Origin: Myotis daubentonii
Taxonomy: Eukaryota > Chordata > Mammalia > Chiroptera > Vespertilionidae
Reading direction: 5' to 3'
DNA length: 64,000 bases
Assembly (NCBI RefSeq): GCF_963259705.1
Contig: NC_081842.1
Location: 38,591,796-38,655,795 of the forward strand
The position numbers and the translations under genes are program-made. The notes beneath the pieces were generated by a model. It did no database searches. It worked only from the letters and a program-made list of their open reading frames with translations, and was not told the DNA's origin. Of this stretch, positions 42,441 through 53,935 are shown in pieces. Within the stretch, counting starts at the first letter, position 1; every line of letters starts with the position of its first letter.

Positions 42441-43295
42441 CCAAAGAGGAGAAGGGATTTTCTTTGTGTTATCCCATGGCCATTTCTTTATAAAACAAGA
42501 ATTCTAAGTATTCCTCCATATCAAATGTGATAGATTTAGGAAGAAACCCAAAAAGGTACTTCTAATGAATGGCTCACCAGAAATAGAAACCAGAACTCAT
42601 TTCTTCTACCAACTCATCCTCAACTACAACATACTCTTGATGAGTAGTGTTTTAAAAAAAAAAAAGAAAAAAAGAAACCCAGGAAATGTTCCTTGCTTTT
42701 AAAATTCTCTTAAAATGCCATCTTAAATCCACAGAGAATGTGTCTGGTTGAGTGTGAAACTGAGCCCCACTGAGCTGTATTATAAGAGCCAAAGGTCATC
42801 CCGTATAGAATTTTACCGTGACAGCCAATCTAAGCTCACTTAATTAATGCTGCTTCAATTCCAGGTGGATTTTTTTCCAACACAAAAATAGATTCAGTCT
42901 TATGATTTTCTTCTAAATTCTAATAGCACTCATTTCTATAAAGTACCAGCACTGAAAAATGTTAATCAAGGGATATGAACCTAGTCTGAGCCTGTCACTG
43001 TCATATGCCTGTTCATGGAAGCAGATGGAGTTAGGGTGCACACACCACACATTTCCTCCTTACTGAAAGTATCTATAACCAGCACCTGCGTGCTTAGTAG
43101 CTTTTTTTCTTTATTCTGGCTTACATAGCTTTATCCTAGTGAGTTCCTTTAGCTTTATTGTCTTTTTAAATCATATAAGATATAGAGACAGATATATAGA
43201 CTAGTTGGTAGGGATTGACCATGTATTTGTAAAAAAAGAAGAGTATTCAGACAAAAAGAGGAGAGGAATAAAGATTAGTTATTTCATTATATATA
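42441..43295. other. No gene; candidate conserved patch at 42,720-43,060
   Basis: No repeat recognised. The patch includes TTAATTAA (about 42,840) flanked by ordinary unique sequence. An A-rich run occurs at 42,650-42,680. Confidence 0.4.
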
Positions 43296-43297
43296 TA

Positions 43298-43985
43298 CTA
43301 GAGCAGGGGTGGGCAAACTTTTTGACTCGAGGGCCACAATGGGTTCTTAAACTGGACCGGAGGGCCGGAACAAAAGCATGGATGGAGTGTTTGTGTGAAC
43401 TAAAAGAAATTCAAAGTAAACATCATTACATAAAAGGGTACGGTCTTTTTTTTCAATAGTTTTATTCATTTCAAACGGGCCGGATCCAGCCCGCGGGCCG
43501 TAGTTTGCCCACGGCTGTACTAGAGGTCTGGTGCACAAAAATTTGTGCACTCGGGGGGGGGGGGTCCCTCAGCCCAGCCTGTGCCCTCTCGCAGTCTGGG
43601 AACCCTTAGGGGATGTCCACTTCCTGGCTTAGGTCCATTCCCTGAGGGATAGGGCCTAAACTGGCAGTCATACATCCCTCTGGAAGCCCGGGAGCCCTCA
43701 GGGGATGTCCACTTGCCAGCGGGGAGCAGGCCTAAGCTGCAGTCAGACATCCTTAGTGCTGCTGAGGAGATGGGAGAGGTTCCCACCACCACCGCTGTGC
43801 TGGAAGCCGTCAGTCTGGCTTGTGGCTGAGCAGAGCTCCCCCTGTGGGAGTGCACTGACCACCATGGGGCAGCTCCTGCATTGAGCGTCTGCCCCCCGGT
43901 GGTCAGTGTGTATCATAGTGACCATTCATTCCCAGTCCTTCTGCTGTTAGAGTCAATTTGCATATTACCCTTTCATTATATAGGA
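43298..43985 (-). mobile_element. Helitron, downstream partner of a tandem pair, split by a hAT at its 3' end
   Basis: The CTAG terminus appears twice (43,298-43,301 and 43,520-43,523) because a hAT landed on it and duplicated 8 bp. Perfect terminator palindrome GTGCACAAAAATTTGTGCAC (43,531-43,550), then a G run, then the Helibat body with the GGATGTCCACTTGCC-type repeats and the CCCCCCGGTGGTCAGTG motif. 5' TC complement at 43,984-43,985, directly joined to the next Helitron. Confidence 0.9.
43304..43517 (+). mobile_element. Non-autonomous hAT element, copy 1 of a pair
   Basis: Ends CAGGGGTGGGCAAACTTTTT and GTAGTTTGCCCACGGCTG are inverted repeats. 8-bp duplication TACTAGAG (43,296-43,303; 43,518-43,525). 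Left ~105 bp match the copy at 63,089-63,304; the centres differ. Confidence 0.92.
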
Positions 43986-44432
43986 TAGAGAACTTGTACA
44001 TGGGTGGGGGCTGGCTGGTTTGCCCTGAAGGGTGTTCTGGATCAGGATGGGGAGTCCTGCTGGGGTGCCTGGCCAGCCTGGGTGAGGGGCTGATGGCCAT
44101 TTTCAGGCTGGCCATGCCCCCTAGCGACCAAAGCTCCCAGCCTCTCTTTTTCTTTATCTTTTTTTTTTCTGGGATTTATTTATCTTCTATAATTGAAACT
44201 TTGTAGCCTTGAGTGGAGGCCAGGTCCGGCCAGGGCAGGAGGGAAGCTTGGCTTCCTCCATCACCGGGGGCAACCCAAGCCTCCTGCTTGCTCCAGCTCT
44301 GTGGCCGCTGCCATCTTAGTTGGGTTAATTTGCATGCTTGCTCCTGATTGGCTGGTGGGCGTGGCTTGTGAGCGTGGCTTGCGCATAGTGGAGGGACGGT
44401 TAATTTGCATGTTTCTCTTTTATTATATAGGA
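43986..44432 (-). mobile_element. Helitron, upstream partner of a tandem pair
   Basis: Minus strand TCCTATATAATAAAAGAG (ending 44,432) to a decayed 3' end TACAAGTTCTCTA at 43,986 that has no palindrome and no final G. Two ATGCAAAT octamers (complements at 44,328-44,335 and 44,403-44,410) and an AGATGGCAGC motif (complement about 44,307-44,316). The right half is related to the 24,952-25,587 copy. Confidence 0.87.
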
Positions 44433-44596
44433 TATATATCCTAACCACATTAAAGTTCTAAGATTGCCATATGAATATTAAAAGGATGGTTAAAATTAAC
44501 AGAAAAGAAAGAATAAAAATAATAAGAAAAATGAAAATGGACAGATCAGAAAATAAAGAAAAGAGATAGTGACAATGAGACTTGACCAATAATATT

Positions 44597-44715
44597 AAAA
44601 ACCATTTATTAAGGGTTTCTTGTTTGCTAGGTACTGAATAATTTATATCCTTATCTCTGCCAGATATTTGTGTTCTCTTTTTATAGAAGAGAAAACTGAA
44701 GTTGAGCACAGGGCC
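44597..44715 (-). repeat. MIR SINE relic
   Basis: CCATTTATTAAGGGTTTCTT, TGCTAGGTACTGAATAATTT, ATAGAAGAGAAAACTGAAGT: reverse MIR. Confidence 0.68.
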
Positions 44716-44952
44716 ATGGAGATGGAATGTTTTTGGAATTTGTCTATATGCTTTCCGCCATTCCTCTCTTCCCAAAGTTTTAGGACAGCAAAGAGGGAGT
44801 ATCTTGGGGGGAAAAATGGGAAAGAGAAGACCAAGGGGATATTTTATTCTCCATTTTTGCCCCCTTTGGCTTCTGGCTGTCATTTCATTCAGGAATTATG
44901 TAGAGCTCCCAGTAAGGTCCCCTCAGAAGCCCAGAAAAAAAGCAGGAGCCAT

Positions 44953-44953
44953 T

Positions 44954-45000
<47 letters not shown>

Positions 45001-45241
45001 CCTGTTTATTTTGTTAATTCTCACCCAAGGATATTTTTTCATTGACTTTTAAAGTGAAAAGAAGAGACAGAGAGAGAAACATCAGTGTGTAAGTGATACA
45101 TTGATTGGTTGCCTTCTGCACGCTCCCTGACCAGGGCTGGGGATCAAGTGCAACTGAGGTGCATGCTCTTGTTTGGAATTGAACCTGGGACCCTTCAGTC
45201 CTTGGGCCAATGCTGTATCCACTGAGCCAAACTGGCTAGGG
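44953..45241 (-). mobile_element. Ves SINE with expanded (TTTA)n tail
   Basis: Head at the right (CCACTGAGCCAAACTGGCTA), B-box complement GGAATTGAACCTGGGACC, tail region CACCCAAGGATATTTTTTCA, then a TTTA microsatellite (44,954-45,000) that is the expanded tail. Duplication GCAGGAGC on both sides (44,942-44,949 and 45,242-45,249). Confidence 0.9.
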
Positions 45242-45666
45242 TGCAGGAGCAATTTAAATGCATTATTCATGTTAAAAATTACAAATATGAGGGTAAGTAA
45301 GGTAAAAATCACAGGGGGGGAAATACTTCTATTGTTTAACTTGTTGTAGTCAGTTAATTTGGGGCCAAATTGCAGGAAAATATATCTAGCATAAGTGAGT
45401 CATGAAAGCTTTGAGAGTCACATGACTCTAAACATTCTCCATAGGCCTTGCTCATGTAAACATGTATCTGCTTATATGAGTGCATAAATCTTGGTTCTTC
45501 CATTGCTGGCTATAGACCCAAGCCTTTCTAAATACTGAATAATTCAAAAGGAATTAATCCATGTCTGACTTAAGCATTTATTATTATAAGATGCTGAAGT
45601 GGGGAATAAGATGGTTTGAATGATGGTAAAAATCAACACAATTTCCAGAGATTGTTCAGGAAAAAG
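45242..45666. other. No gene or repeat recognised
   Basis: Single-copy-looking; short ORFs only. Confidence 0.4.
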
Positions 45667-45674
45667 GTCTAAGG

Positions 45675-45826
45675 CCCTAGTTGGCAAACAGCAGCTCACG
45701 AGCCACATGCGGCTCTTTGGCCCCTTGAGTGTGGCCATGAAGTTTCAATTGCACTGTATGTGCGTGCCCACACGTGGTATTTTGTGGAAGAGCCACACTC
45801 AAGGGGCCGCAGTTTGCCGACCCCTG
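45675..45826. mobile_element. Small non-autonomous hAT element
   Basis: Perfect 8-bp duplication GTCTAAGG (45,667-45,674; 45,827-45,834). Left arm TTGGCAAACAGCAGCTCACG and right arm CAGTTTGCCGACCCCTG are imperfect inverted repeats. A GAGTGTGGC / GCCACACTC pair extends the symmetry inward, so the 152-bp element is nearly palindromic in parts. Confidence 0.88.
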
Positions 45827-46003
45827 GTCTAAGGTATATATTTTAAGCATTAAAGAAAAAGGTTTCCTTTATCAGCCAATAAATGACATGCCTTGGAAAA
45901 GAGAGTTCTCTCAATTAATAATGCTGGGATTTGAGAAGTGTAGCTTTAGCAGTTGATGAAATGCTTTTATGTTTAGATAATTTATTTAAAATTTCCATCC
46001 TCC

Positions 46004-46301
46004 AGCCCTGGTTGGTGTTGCTCCGTGGTTAGATCATCGGCCCTCTCAACAAAGGGTCAAGGGTTCAATTCCTGGTCAAGGGCATGTTCCTGGGTTGCAG
46101 GTTTGCTCCCCACCCAGGTCGGGGTGTGTGAGGGAGGCAACCAGTCACATCCATGGTTCTCTCTCTCTCTCTCTCTCCCTGTCCTCTCTCTGTGTCTCCT
46201 CATCTCCCCTTCTCCCTTCCTTCTTCCCTTCTTTCCACTCTCTCTGAAAAGCAATGGAGAAAATACCCTCAGGTGAGGTTTAACAACAACAACAAAAAAT
46301 C
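46004..46301 (+). mobile_element. Ves-related SINE, older subfamily with long tail
   Basis: Head AGCCCTGGTTGGTGTTGCTC, B-box GGGTTCAATTCC, TC-rich body (46,158-46,190) and tail ACCCTCAGGTGAGGTTTAAC. Perfect duplication TCCATCCTCC (45,994-46,003; 46,302-46,311). The tail motif is the complement of that seen at 1,520-1,545 and 45,010-45,035. Confidence 0.9.
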
Positions 46302-46559
46302 TCCATCCTCCATGGAAAACAAGTCTCAAGTGCCGTGATAAAAAACGATCTGTTCTATCTTTAATTTGCTTTGTAAATTACACTCTCAAACAAGCATTTT
46401 CTGATGGGTCAGAACAGTGGTGGCAGTCCCAGGGAGAGAGGTCACCTAGCAGATAGCCTCTTCCCTGTTTTATGCCATTTGTAAAATATTTTGAGCATTA
46501 CCCCCTACACACATTCCAAACTGAGAATCATACTCTTGTCTTTCAAAGATATCTAGATG

Positions 46560-46735
46560 AGAGCTATACAATATGATGGTCATTAGCCAGCCACATGAGG
46601 CTAAATTAATTAAATTTAATTGCATTTAAAGTTCTATAGCCTAGTCTCACTAGCCATATTTCAAGTGTTCAATGTGAGGCATATGTAGCTAGTGGCTACT
46701 ATATCAGTCAGTTCAGGGTTATAGAACATTTCTAT
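46560..46735. mobile_element. Old hAT-Charlie-type relic
   Basis: GGTCATTAGCCAGCCACATG, CCATATTTCAAGTGTTCAAT and GTAGCTAGTGGCTACTAT resemble the family also seen at 35,245-35,570 (the CACATTTCAAGTGCTC motif is shared). Terminal repeats are blurred. Confidence 0.65.
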
Positions 46736-46849
46736 CATTAAAGAAAAATGGTCTTGGACAGTTTAGCCCGGTGTGAGAACCACAGTTTGAATGGCTGCCT
46801 TAGAAAAGTAATGCCCTTATTGGGCCCGTCTATAGCCTCTGTTTAAACC

Positions 46850-46985
46850 TCTATTGTCATACTTGCCCCCTTCTAGGTAATTACTTTTCAGTGTGCTCCA
46901 GCCAATGCCTATACTGCCATGAGACTGATAAAGACCAGGGAACATGGTTTATTCATCTTTGTAACTCCAGTGGCAATGATATGTA
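46850..46985 (+). mobile_element. L2 LINE 3' fragment
   Basis: ACCAGGGAACATGGTTTATT and CATCTTTGTAACTCCAGTGG follow L2 3' text. Confidence 0.55.
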
Positions 46986-47235
46986 ATGATAATAATGGTG
47001 ATACTACCCAACTTTTATGAATTGCAATCTCTACGTGCCTGGCACTAGGCTAAGCTCTTTATAGTACTCTCTCACTTAATCCTCACAACAACCTGTAGAG
47101 CAAATATTATTGTTAGCCTCATTTTAACCAGAGAAAATTGAGGCATTGACAGATTAAGAAACTTGTTAAAACAGATAGTCTGACTCCAGAGCCTACTCTT
47201 TTCCATCAAGTTATGGAAACCTCCACATCACAGTG
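46986..47235 (-). repeat. MIR SINE relic
   Basis: CTGGCACTAGGCTAAGCTCT, CTTAATCCTCACAACAACCT, GCATTGACAGATTAAGAAAC: reverse MIR, near full length. Confidence 0.85.
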
Positions 47236-47259
47236 TGGACTTAGAGTGGGCATTTACCA

Positions 47260-47732
47260 ACAAAAATAATAGTAACAATAGTTACCAGAATTCATTGAGT
47301 GCTCCCTTTGCCATGAACTAGGTTGATTCCTTTACCTACTTTATTTCATTTAATTCTCACCCTCCTTTAAAAATAACATAGCCAGTGTGGCTCAGTTGGT
47401 TGGAGCGTCCTCCCATACACTGAAAGGTGGCAGGTTTGATTCTCAGCCAGGGCACATACTAGGCTGTGGGTTTGATCACTGGTCTAGGCACTTGCAGCAG
47501 GCAACCAATCAATGTTCCTCTCTCACATTGATGTTTCTCTCTCTTTCTCCCTTCCTCTCACTAAAATAAAAAGCACGTACCAAAAACCCTAAAAGGCAGA
47601 TCCTATTATTATTTCCTTTTATAAAGAGGAAGTTAAAGCTTAATAAGAGGTTCAATGACTTCAAATGAGGTCATTCAGAGTGAGGTAGGGATTTGAACTC
47701 AGCTGTGTCTGATTTCTTGTTCTTAATTATTA
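47260..47732 (-). repeat. MIR SINE relic split by a younger SINE
   Basis: Left half GAATTCATTGAGTGCTCCCT, TTCATTTAATTCTCACCCTC; right half resumes at about 47,590 with AGGCAGATCCTATTATTATT, AAGAGGTTCAATGACTTCAA and GGGATTTGAACTCAGCTGTG. The gap is the Ves-type SINE at 47,388-47,583. Confidence 0.85.
47388..47583 (+). mobile_element. Ves-related SINE inserted in a MIR
   Basis: GTGTGGCTCAGTTGGTTGGA (A-box area), GGTTTGATTCTCAGCC (B box), TCTCTCTTTCTCCCTTCCTC body, and tail AAAATAAAAAGC. Older head variant (GTTGG rather than GTGGA). Confidence 0.87.
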
Positions 47733-49690
47733 ATCAATACTGCATGTATTTCTTAATTTACCAATGGATGAATGAAAGAACAAGTGAATGAATGACCTAC
47801 TCAAGTCTTTTTCTACACTTGCCTTCTTTATCAACATTCTCAGCACAAATCCCTGCTATATAAGAAGCTTAACTGCTCCTACAGTTTAAAGAAGGAGAAA
47901 ATAGCTGTGTACTAGTTCTATTTGGGGGAAGAGGACTGGGAAATCAACATGAAGGAAATGAGTCTCTGCAAATTCCCAAAGATTTGGGGCTGAAGCCAAT
48001 CTGTTAGTTTGCAAATGAAAGCGCTATCTTCGCTTTTCACTACTCGCTTTCATGCTTTTAAAAATCTAAGCAGTAGGCTTACCATCTGCTATGTGCATTG
48101 GAAAATCAGAACTGCCAACACTAAACAGAAGATGTACTGGATAGTCTCAAATGTTTCCGGTTGCTGGGCAACACACTTCAGGCTTTCCAGGCACCTCAGC
48201 TAAGTCACCTGGGCTTCAGCTATAACATACAAAATAGCACCATAGAAGGGAGCATTTGATTTTATGCGGGTTTTCTGAGACTTGTCACCAGGTGCTGCTA
48301 CCATTAGTGCTGGATTAATATCGAAAGATGAATGAACACAATGTTGTTTTCTTAGAAACTCGGATTTTTACACAGTAAGACTCCCTAACTCAGTTAAACA
48401 TCAGAATGGGCACTTCTGACATAGTAAAAAGTACAAATTATAGAATATTTTAAAGAATAGAATTTTATTTTTTTGGTTAAGTTCACTAATTTTAAATGAA
48501 CTAACAAGTATAAATCCTTATTTTAGTGGAAGTTGAGATTTTTTTTTTTAGTTAACACACCAGTTTAAGCAATATTGGTACTTGTTTATCAATGTCCCCA
48601 GGGTTTAATTTGAACTGTTCATTTAAATAATTCCATGTAGATACTGTTTCACCTCCACTGTAATTCTGGGAGAAAAATATTTCCACTATTTTTAGAGATT
48701 AAGTAACTAAGATTATGTGGATAAGACCCCTGTCTGGAATTCATAATTAGCTTCAAAGACTTTCAGAGAAGCCCAGGATGAAAAGTAATCTCTGTGTATT
48801 CTTAAATCCCAGCCTATGCCCTGGGAATGTACACTTATCTTTTCTGGAAGCCTGCCCCGGCCACACTGCCCAAACCAACCACCTGGGACCCTGTCTGTGC
48901 CTTTCCATTTAGATCCTCAGCCCTAGCTGGTGGCCCCCAGGACCCTGAAGTACTGTAGTTAAACCAAAAATACCACTGGCATGTTTGGTATGAACTAAAT
49001 GGCACCTGTAAACCATAGAAGCCAAGCAGGGCCCTAACTCTGACTCACTCCCACAACAATGTTCCCACAGAGCCCTGAATTATAAATTACAATCACTCTG
49101 AACTTCCCATTTATTTCTCTCCCATCACAATCCCTTAACCACTCACATCCAAATTGGGGGAAGGGATGCAGCTGGAGATTTTGGAGAGAACCTTAAAGAG
49201 GACACAATTCTTAGGTGCCCATTCCAATCTTCCATAATCCTCAATTCTAGATTTTCACGCCAGCTAGAGAAAAGCAGACTTATGTTTGTCCCTTGCTTAT
49301 AGAGGCTAAAATTGGGCCTAAGGTTGTATTCTGGGGGTTCCTAGCTCGATAAGGGGTATTTGGGTGTGGGGGGGGGGGCATGCATGCTGAGGGAGAGAAA
49401 AGGATAGGGGTCATCTGTAGCAATATCAACAATAAAAAATAAACAAACACCAAAAAGCCATTTTGGTGAATGAAAGCCATTTAAAACATTCAAATTCTTC
49501 CTGGTACTGAGTCGGGTAGGGGCCAGAGTTTGACAGTTTTCAGTCTTCCTTAAGGATCTTGTTCATTTAATTTTAATATTATATCTTATAGGCTCGAAAT
49601 TATAATTCTATGAATCTCATGAGAGCCTGACTTTCAAATGCTTCCTCTGTTACATCCATTATGTACTCACTCATGTATTCAACCCATATT
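47733..49690. other. Repeat-poor stretch, no gene recognised
   Basis: Open frames below 67 codons. A G run (49,369-49,378) and a T run (48,539-48,550) are the only low-complexity marks. About 47,990-48,330 looks single-copy with several CpGs and could be tested for conservation. Confidence 0.4.
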
Positions 49691-50015
49691 TGGTCTTTGC
49701 TGAGTACCTACCCTACTCAGGAAGCTGGGGACATAGTAATAGTGAAGAACTGAACAGACATGGGCCCTGACCTCTCAGAGGTAGTTGTGCAGGGGACATT
49801 AATTAAGCACTTACTATATTCCAAGAGCTATGCTAATCCTTTTACATCATTTTCCATTTTCATTGCCTTTAATCTTCACAACAACCACATGAAGTAGGTA
49901 TTATAATTAATCCCTTTTTATAGGGAACTGAGAGGTGAGGAAATGGCCCTTGCCAATAGTGAGTTTAAAATCAAACCCATCTTCTAGAGCACACACACTT
50001 TACCACCATGCCACA
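49691..50015 (-). repeat. Old repeat text followed by MIR relic
   Basis: 49,800-50,015 is a clear reverse MIR (AAGCACTTACTATATTCCAA, CTTCACAACAACCACATGAA, GGGAACTGAGAGGTGAGGAA, TCTAGAGCACACACACTTTA). 49,691-49,795 resembles an unassigned ancient repeat (GAAGCTGGGGACATAGTAAT). Confidence 0.75.
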
Positions 50016-50481
50016 TGGACTCTATTTTAGTTGTGTATATGTGCATATATTTTAATTGTGAAGATTAAATGCCATAATGCAAGTAAAACTCTTAATAGCC
50101 TGTCTGGCATGTAGTCTACAGCAGTTATTTCCATCCTCTCATCCTGCACAGAGAAAACCTAGCCAATCCTGAGCTCCCACTCTGTCATAGCCGAGTCTCC
50201 CTGGAAAGTCTCAGTCTTTCTCTTGGCCTAGCCCTGCCTCTCCCCTCAAAACAGATTCCCAATAGCCTCTAAGAACCAAGAGGCCAGACTGACAAGGACA
50301 TTCCTCATTGACAAGGACACCTGGTACATGGCTGGGGAAGACTTTGTCCTGTTCATAAAGCTCAGAAGACACAGCAACCTCCCCAAGTGGAGAGTGTGCA
50401 AAGCCTGCCCCTGTGGTCCAGCAGGTACAGTGTCCCCCAAAGTCCGAACATTTGTTCACAAAACTTTAATATGCATCAGAA
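50016..50481. other. No gene or repeat recognised
   Basis: Two overlapping minus-strand ORFs (64 and 82 codons, 50,211-50,459) lack recognisable features. Confidence 0.4.
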
Positions 50482-50498
50482 CCCCCTGAAGTTTTTTT

Positions 50499-50703
50499 AA
50501 ATATATATATATATATAATTTCAGAGAGAAAGAGAGAGAGACATAGAAACATCAATGATGAGAAAGAATCATTGATCGGCTGCCTCCTACACCCCCCCCA
50601 CTGAGGATCAAGCGCACAACCCGGCATGTGCCCTGGCTGGAATCGAACTGTGACTTCCTGGTTCATAGGGTGATGTTCAACCACCGAGCAAGACTGGCCA
50701 GGT
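50499..50703 (-). mobile_element. Ves SINE, minus strand
   Basis: AT-rich tail (50,499-50,519), body TTTCAGAGAGAAAGAGAGAG, CACAACCCGGCATGTGCCCT, and head complement CAACCACCGAGCAAGACTGG. Duplication CCCCCTGAA (50,482-50,490; 50,704-50,712). Confidence 0.92.
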
Positions 50704-50712
50704 CCCCCTGAA

Positions 50713-51085
50713 TGTTTTTAAATGCAGACCTCCAGCCCTAACCCACAAAGACTTCACCTTGGTAAACCGGGGTGTGGATGGGAGGTGGAATATGAGCTTT
50801 CCATCAGGCACACCATTTACTTCTCATGCAAGTTGTTGGAAGACCACAGAATAAGAACCAGCTTCAGAATTCGCTTCACTAGGGGCTATAATGAATCTCT
50901 CAGGCAGTAAAACCCCTTCCTCTAGGGATCACACCCACAGAACCAGAGAAGGCTGAGCCCTCAGAAAAGGCTGAGAGTCCACTTAAAATTAAGAGTAGGC
51001 CAAGCATCACTATCTAGCCAGTCAGAAGAAAAAGAATTAAAATATTTTCTTTAATACTAGCCATTTACTAAGAATTTTCTATATA
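50713..51085. other. No gene or repeat recognised
   Basis: A 62-codon ORF is the longest; no supporting features. Confidence 0.4.
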
Positions 51086-51305
51086 GCCAGGCTTGGTTTA
51101 ATAGAGATAGCCCTGGTTTTGAAATAAGATGACCTCTTTTGAAATCATGCTGTTTTGTGGGCAGATTATTTAATTTCTTTAAGCCTCTGATTCCACATCT
51201 ATAAAGTGGGAAGTGGAAAATGCAGTGTTGTTCTGGGAATTAACAGAGATCAGTTATCTGATCTATAGAAACATGCAACAAATATTGGTTCCTTCAGTTC
51301 TACCC
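51086..51305 (+). repeat. MIR SINE relic
   Basis: GGCAGATTATTTAATTTCTT, GATTCCACATCTATAAAGTG, GGGAATTAACAGAGATCAG, CAACAAATATTGGTTCC: plus-strand MIR. Confidence 0.75.
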
Positions 51306-51699
51306 TCTCCCCATCAGACAAGATGCTTGCCTACGTCACTGCACTAATGAGTATACAAAGGCCTGTTTTCTACCTTGATCTTATGCATGCAATCCTTCTA
51401 TTGTGCCAACTAAGTTTTGAATGTCTTTATTCAAACCAGGAGATTAATAGTTTATATGCTAGTTCTCCATCATTTGTCCCCAATAAAAAATGAGATAAAC
51501 AGTTTTATTAGGGAGTCTTTATCACTTAGATTTTGTAATCTGTAGATATTGTGTGTAATGAATGAGTTTAACAACTGATTAAAAATTCACCTGTTATTTT
51601 AGAAACCTCTCCCAAAAGACTCTCTTAATATTACTCTATTAATAATGTATGCAGTTTATTAGAAGGAGGCCACAGTGATGTGAATGTGTGTATGTGTTA
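51306..51699. other. No gene or repeat recognised
   Basis: AT-rich, single-copy-looking. Confidence 0.4.
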
Positions 51700-52075
51700 T
51701 ATAGACTCACAAATATTTATTAACTGTTTCCTAGAGCTAGCCACTGTTCCAGGTGCTGAAGACACCATATTGGATAAGGCAAACTTTGCTCCCATGGCCC
51801 TTTAACCTAGTGAGAAAATAGTACTAATGACAGCGGACACATATGACAGGCACCCTATGTGTGAGGCACTGCAATATTAATTGTTGTACATGCATGTTAG
51901 TTTCTTAAGAATTCCATAAGCATTAGTTGCTTTCATTATCTCCATTTTACAAATGGGAATCTAAAGCACAGAGTGGTTAAGTAACTTGCCCAAGTTCACA
52001 CACATGATAAATATCAGAGCCAGTATTTGGATGGACCCCATATATTTCTGCCCCAACCACTGTGAAAACTGCCTT
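51700..52075 (-). repeat. Old repeat text followed by MIR relic
   Basis: 51,840-52,075 is reverse MIR (CCTATGTGTGAGGCACTGCA, ATCTCCATTTTACAAATGGG, GAGTGGTTAAGTAACTTGCC). 51,705-51,800 (ATTAACTGTTTCCTAGAGCT, GCCACTGTTCCAGGTGCTGA) is an ancient repeat of unassigned family. Confidence 0.8.
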
Positions 52076-52329
52076 TTTTACATCATCTTAAGTCTTAAAT
52101 GGTATTTTATATTATTAAAGAGATTATATATTTTATCCTATGAATAGAAAATAGCAAGTGGTAAGAAAAATTACTATTTTTGAAACAAAAGCCAAACAGA
52201 AGGGTAAAATAGCTGTAGACAGGAAAGGAGTAGGCACACAAGGTCATATTTTTTATACTTTCCATCTTTAGTATTCCTTTTATTATATAGACATCCATAT
52301 CCTATTGGGGAAAGGAGATAAAGTGTTCT

Positions 52330-52490
52330 ATTATGAGCTGCGCTAAGTGATCTGAGACAATGCTCATTCTTTTTACTGTAAATCAGGGTAAAATTGTAGC
52401 CTTGAGATGATTACTGTGAGGACCACATTCGGTAAAGCATATACAGTGATTGGCATGTAATGATTACTCTGTAAATGTTAGAACCTCTTT
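52330..52490 (+). repeat. MIR SINE relic, 3' part
   Basis: GTAAATCAGGGTAAAATTGT, ATGATTACTGTGAGGACCAC, AGTGATTGGCATGTAATGAT, TGTAAATGTTAGAACC. Confidence 0.6.
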
Positions 52491-53935
52491 ATCTTGTAGT
52501 TATAGGTTTACATTTTTATTCTTTCACATTAGATATGGGCAAATACTCACAGAAACTACATTTAATTCATGGACAATTTCTGAAGTGAGTTCATTTCTAA
52601 TTACAATACCAATACCAGCTTTGTAAGGCTGGTCCACATGAATTTTCAATGAGCATACAAAATAAGAAAAACACCATTATAGCTAAAAATTAAGAAAAGG
52701 ACTTACCTACTCATGAAGTCTCCTACTCTTGGAGGAAAAATAGTTCTTAGAAATCACTTTAGAAATCTGGTTCAAAAAATTTAGAAACCAAAACACAGAC
52801 AGAAATTGCCTATTCCAAAGTTCCATACCCAGTTGTTGGCAGCATATTTGAAACTACACTCCTACTATACCATCCTCCCTCCCCCTACCTGCTGGTCTCC
52901 ATCCCACCCTCATCCACATCCACATGATCTCTGCCACATACAATGACTTCCACGAATGCTCTCAGCAGTGCCCTTTAATGCCATGCTCTGAGACCGCCTT
53001 CACACAAAACTATCGTTAGGTGGGATTCCCTGGCACAATTGAATGGAAGGAGCCCCTTCGATGTGTGTTTGTTCACAAGCTGGCCTTCATACACGGAAGG
53101 TAAGGAGAGAGAAGAGAAACAGGCAGACCACTCCAGGTTGACAGGTAGCAGGTTTAAGAAGCAAGAGAACTTACAAGGCTTATCTTGGGTGCTGCAAGAC
53201 AAATAGATCTCTGTACTTGCCTGCCATAACCGTAAAAGTTTATATAGAGATTTTAGCAAGTTCATATGGTCTCAGCAATACCTTACTTTCTCAAGGCGTA
53301 AAACTGGGCTGGATATGGGAACCATGAGCAGAACTCACATACATTCTAAAGACAGGGGAGCAGGTAAGGAGCTTCTAGGTGTTCAGGGTCCAGCTTGAGA
53401 GTCAACCGTCAGTCATGTCTTCTTAATTACCACTCCAGCAATGTGATCTGAAAATAATCACCGTTACAAAAAGTTCAGTCTGGCAGGGCAAACCTATGTA
53501 GAAGTTACTAAGTAACAGATCCCCCAGAATGTGCAAAGCTCTGATCATTAACCTTGTGGAAGAAATTATTTATCTGTATTATTTGTCTTATTAGACTCTG
53601 CTTATATTTTAAGGAAAATATAAATTCCCCTCACATATAAAAATCTTATAATTCTTTTGTTACAATATCACAAATTTTTTTATTATCCATGAGATATGGA
53701 ACCCTTCAGAAAAAGTTACTAGCCAGAAAACTTGGTATTAGTTTTCCAAAAAAAAAAAATACCTTGAATATGATTGTTGTATATTTCTTCCTTCAATAAC
53801 ACACAGACATATTCATTCAGCAAATATTGCTTCGGGCCTGCTAGTATTCAGTCCTATGGTAGACATAAGCTACAGTTCTTGCCTGAAGGGTTCAGTTGGG
53901 AGAGACCCTCAAACAAGTATATTACAAGTGATCCC
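52491..53935. other. No gene or clear repeat recognised
   Basis: A 96-codon minus-strand ORF (52,975-53,265) shows no family I know. An A run lies at 53,748-53,759. Confidence 0.4.
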
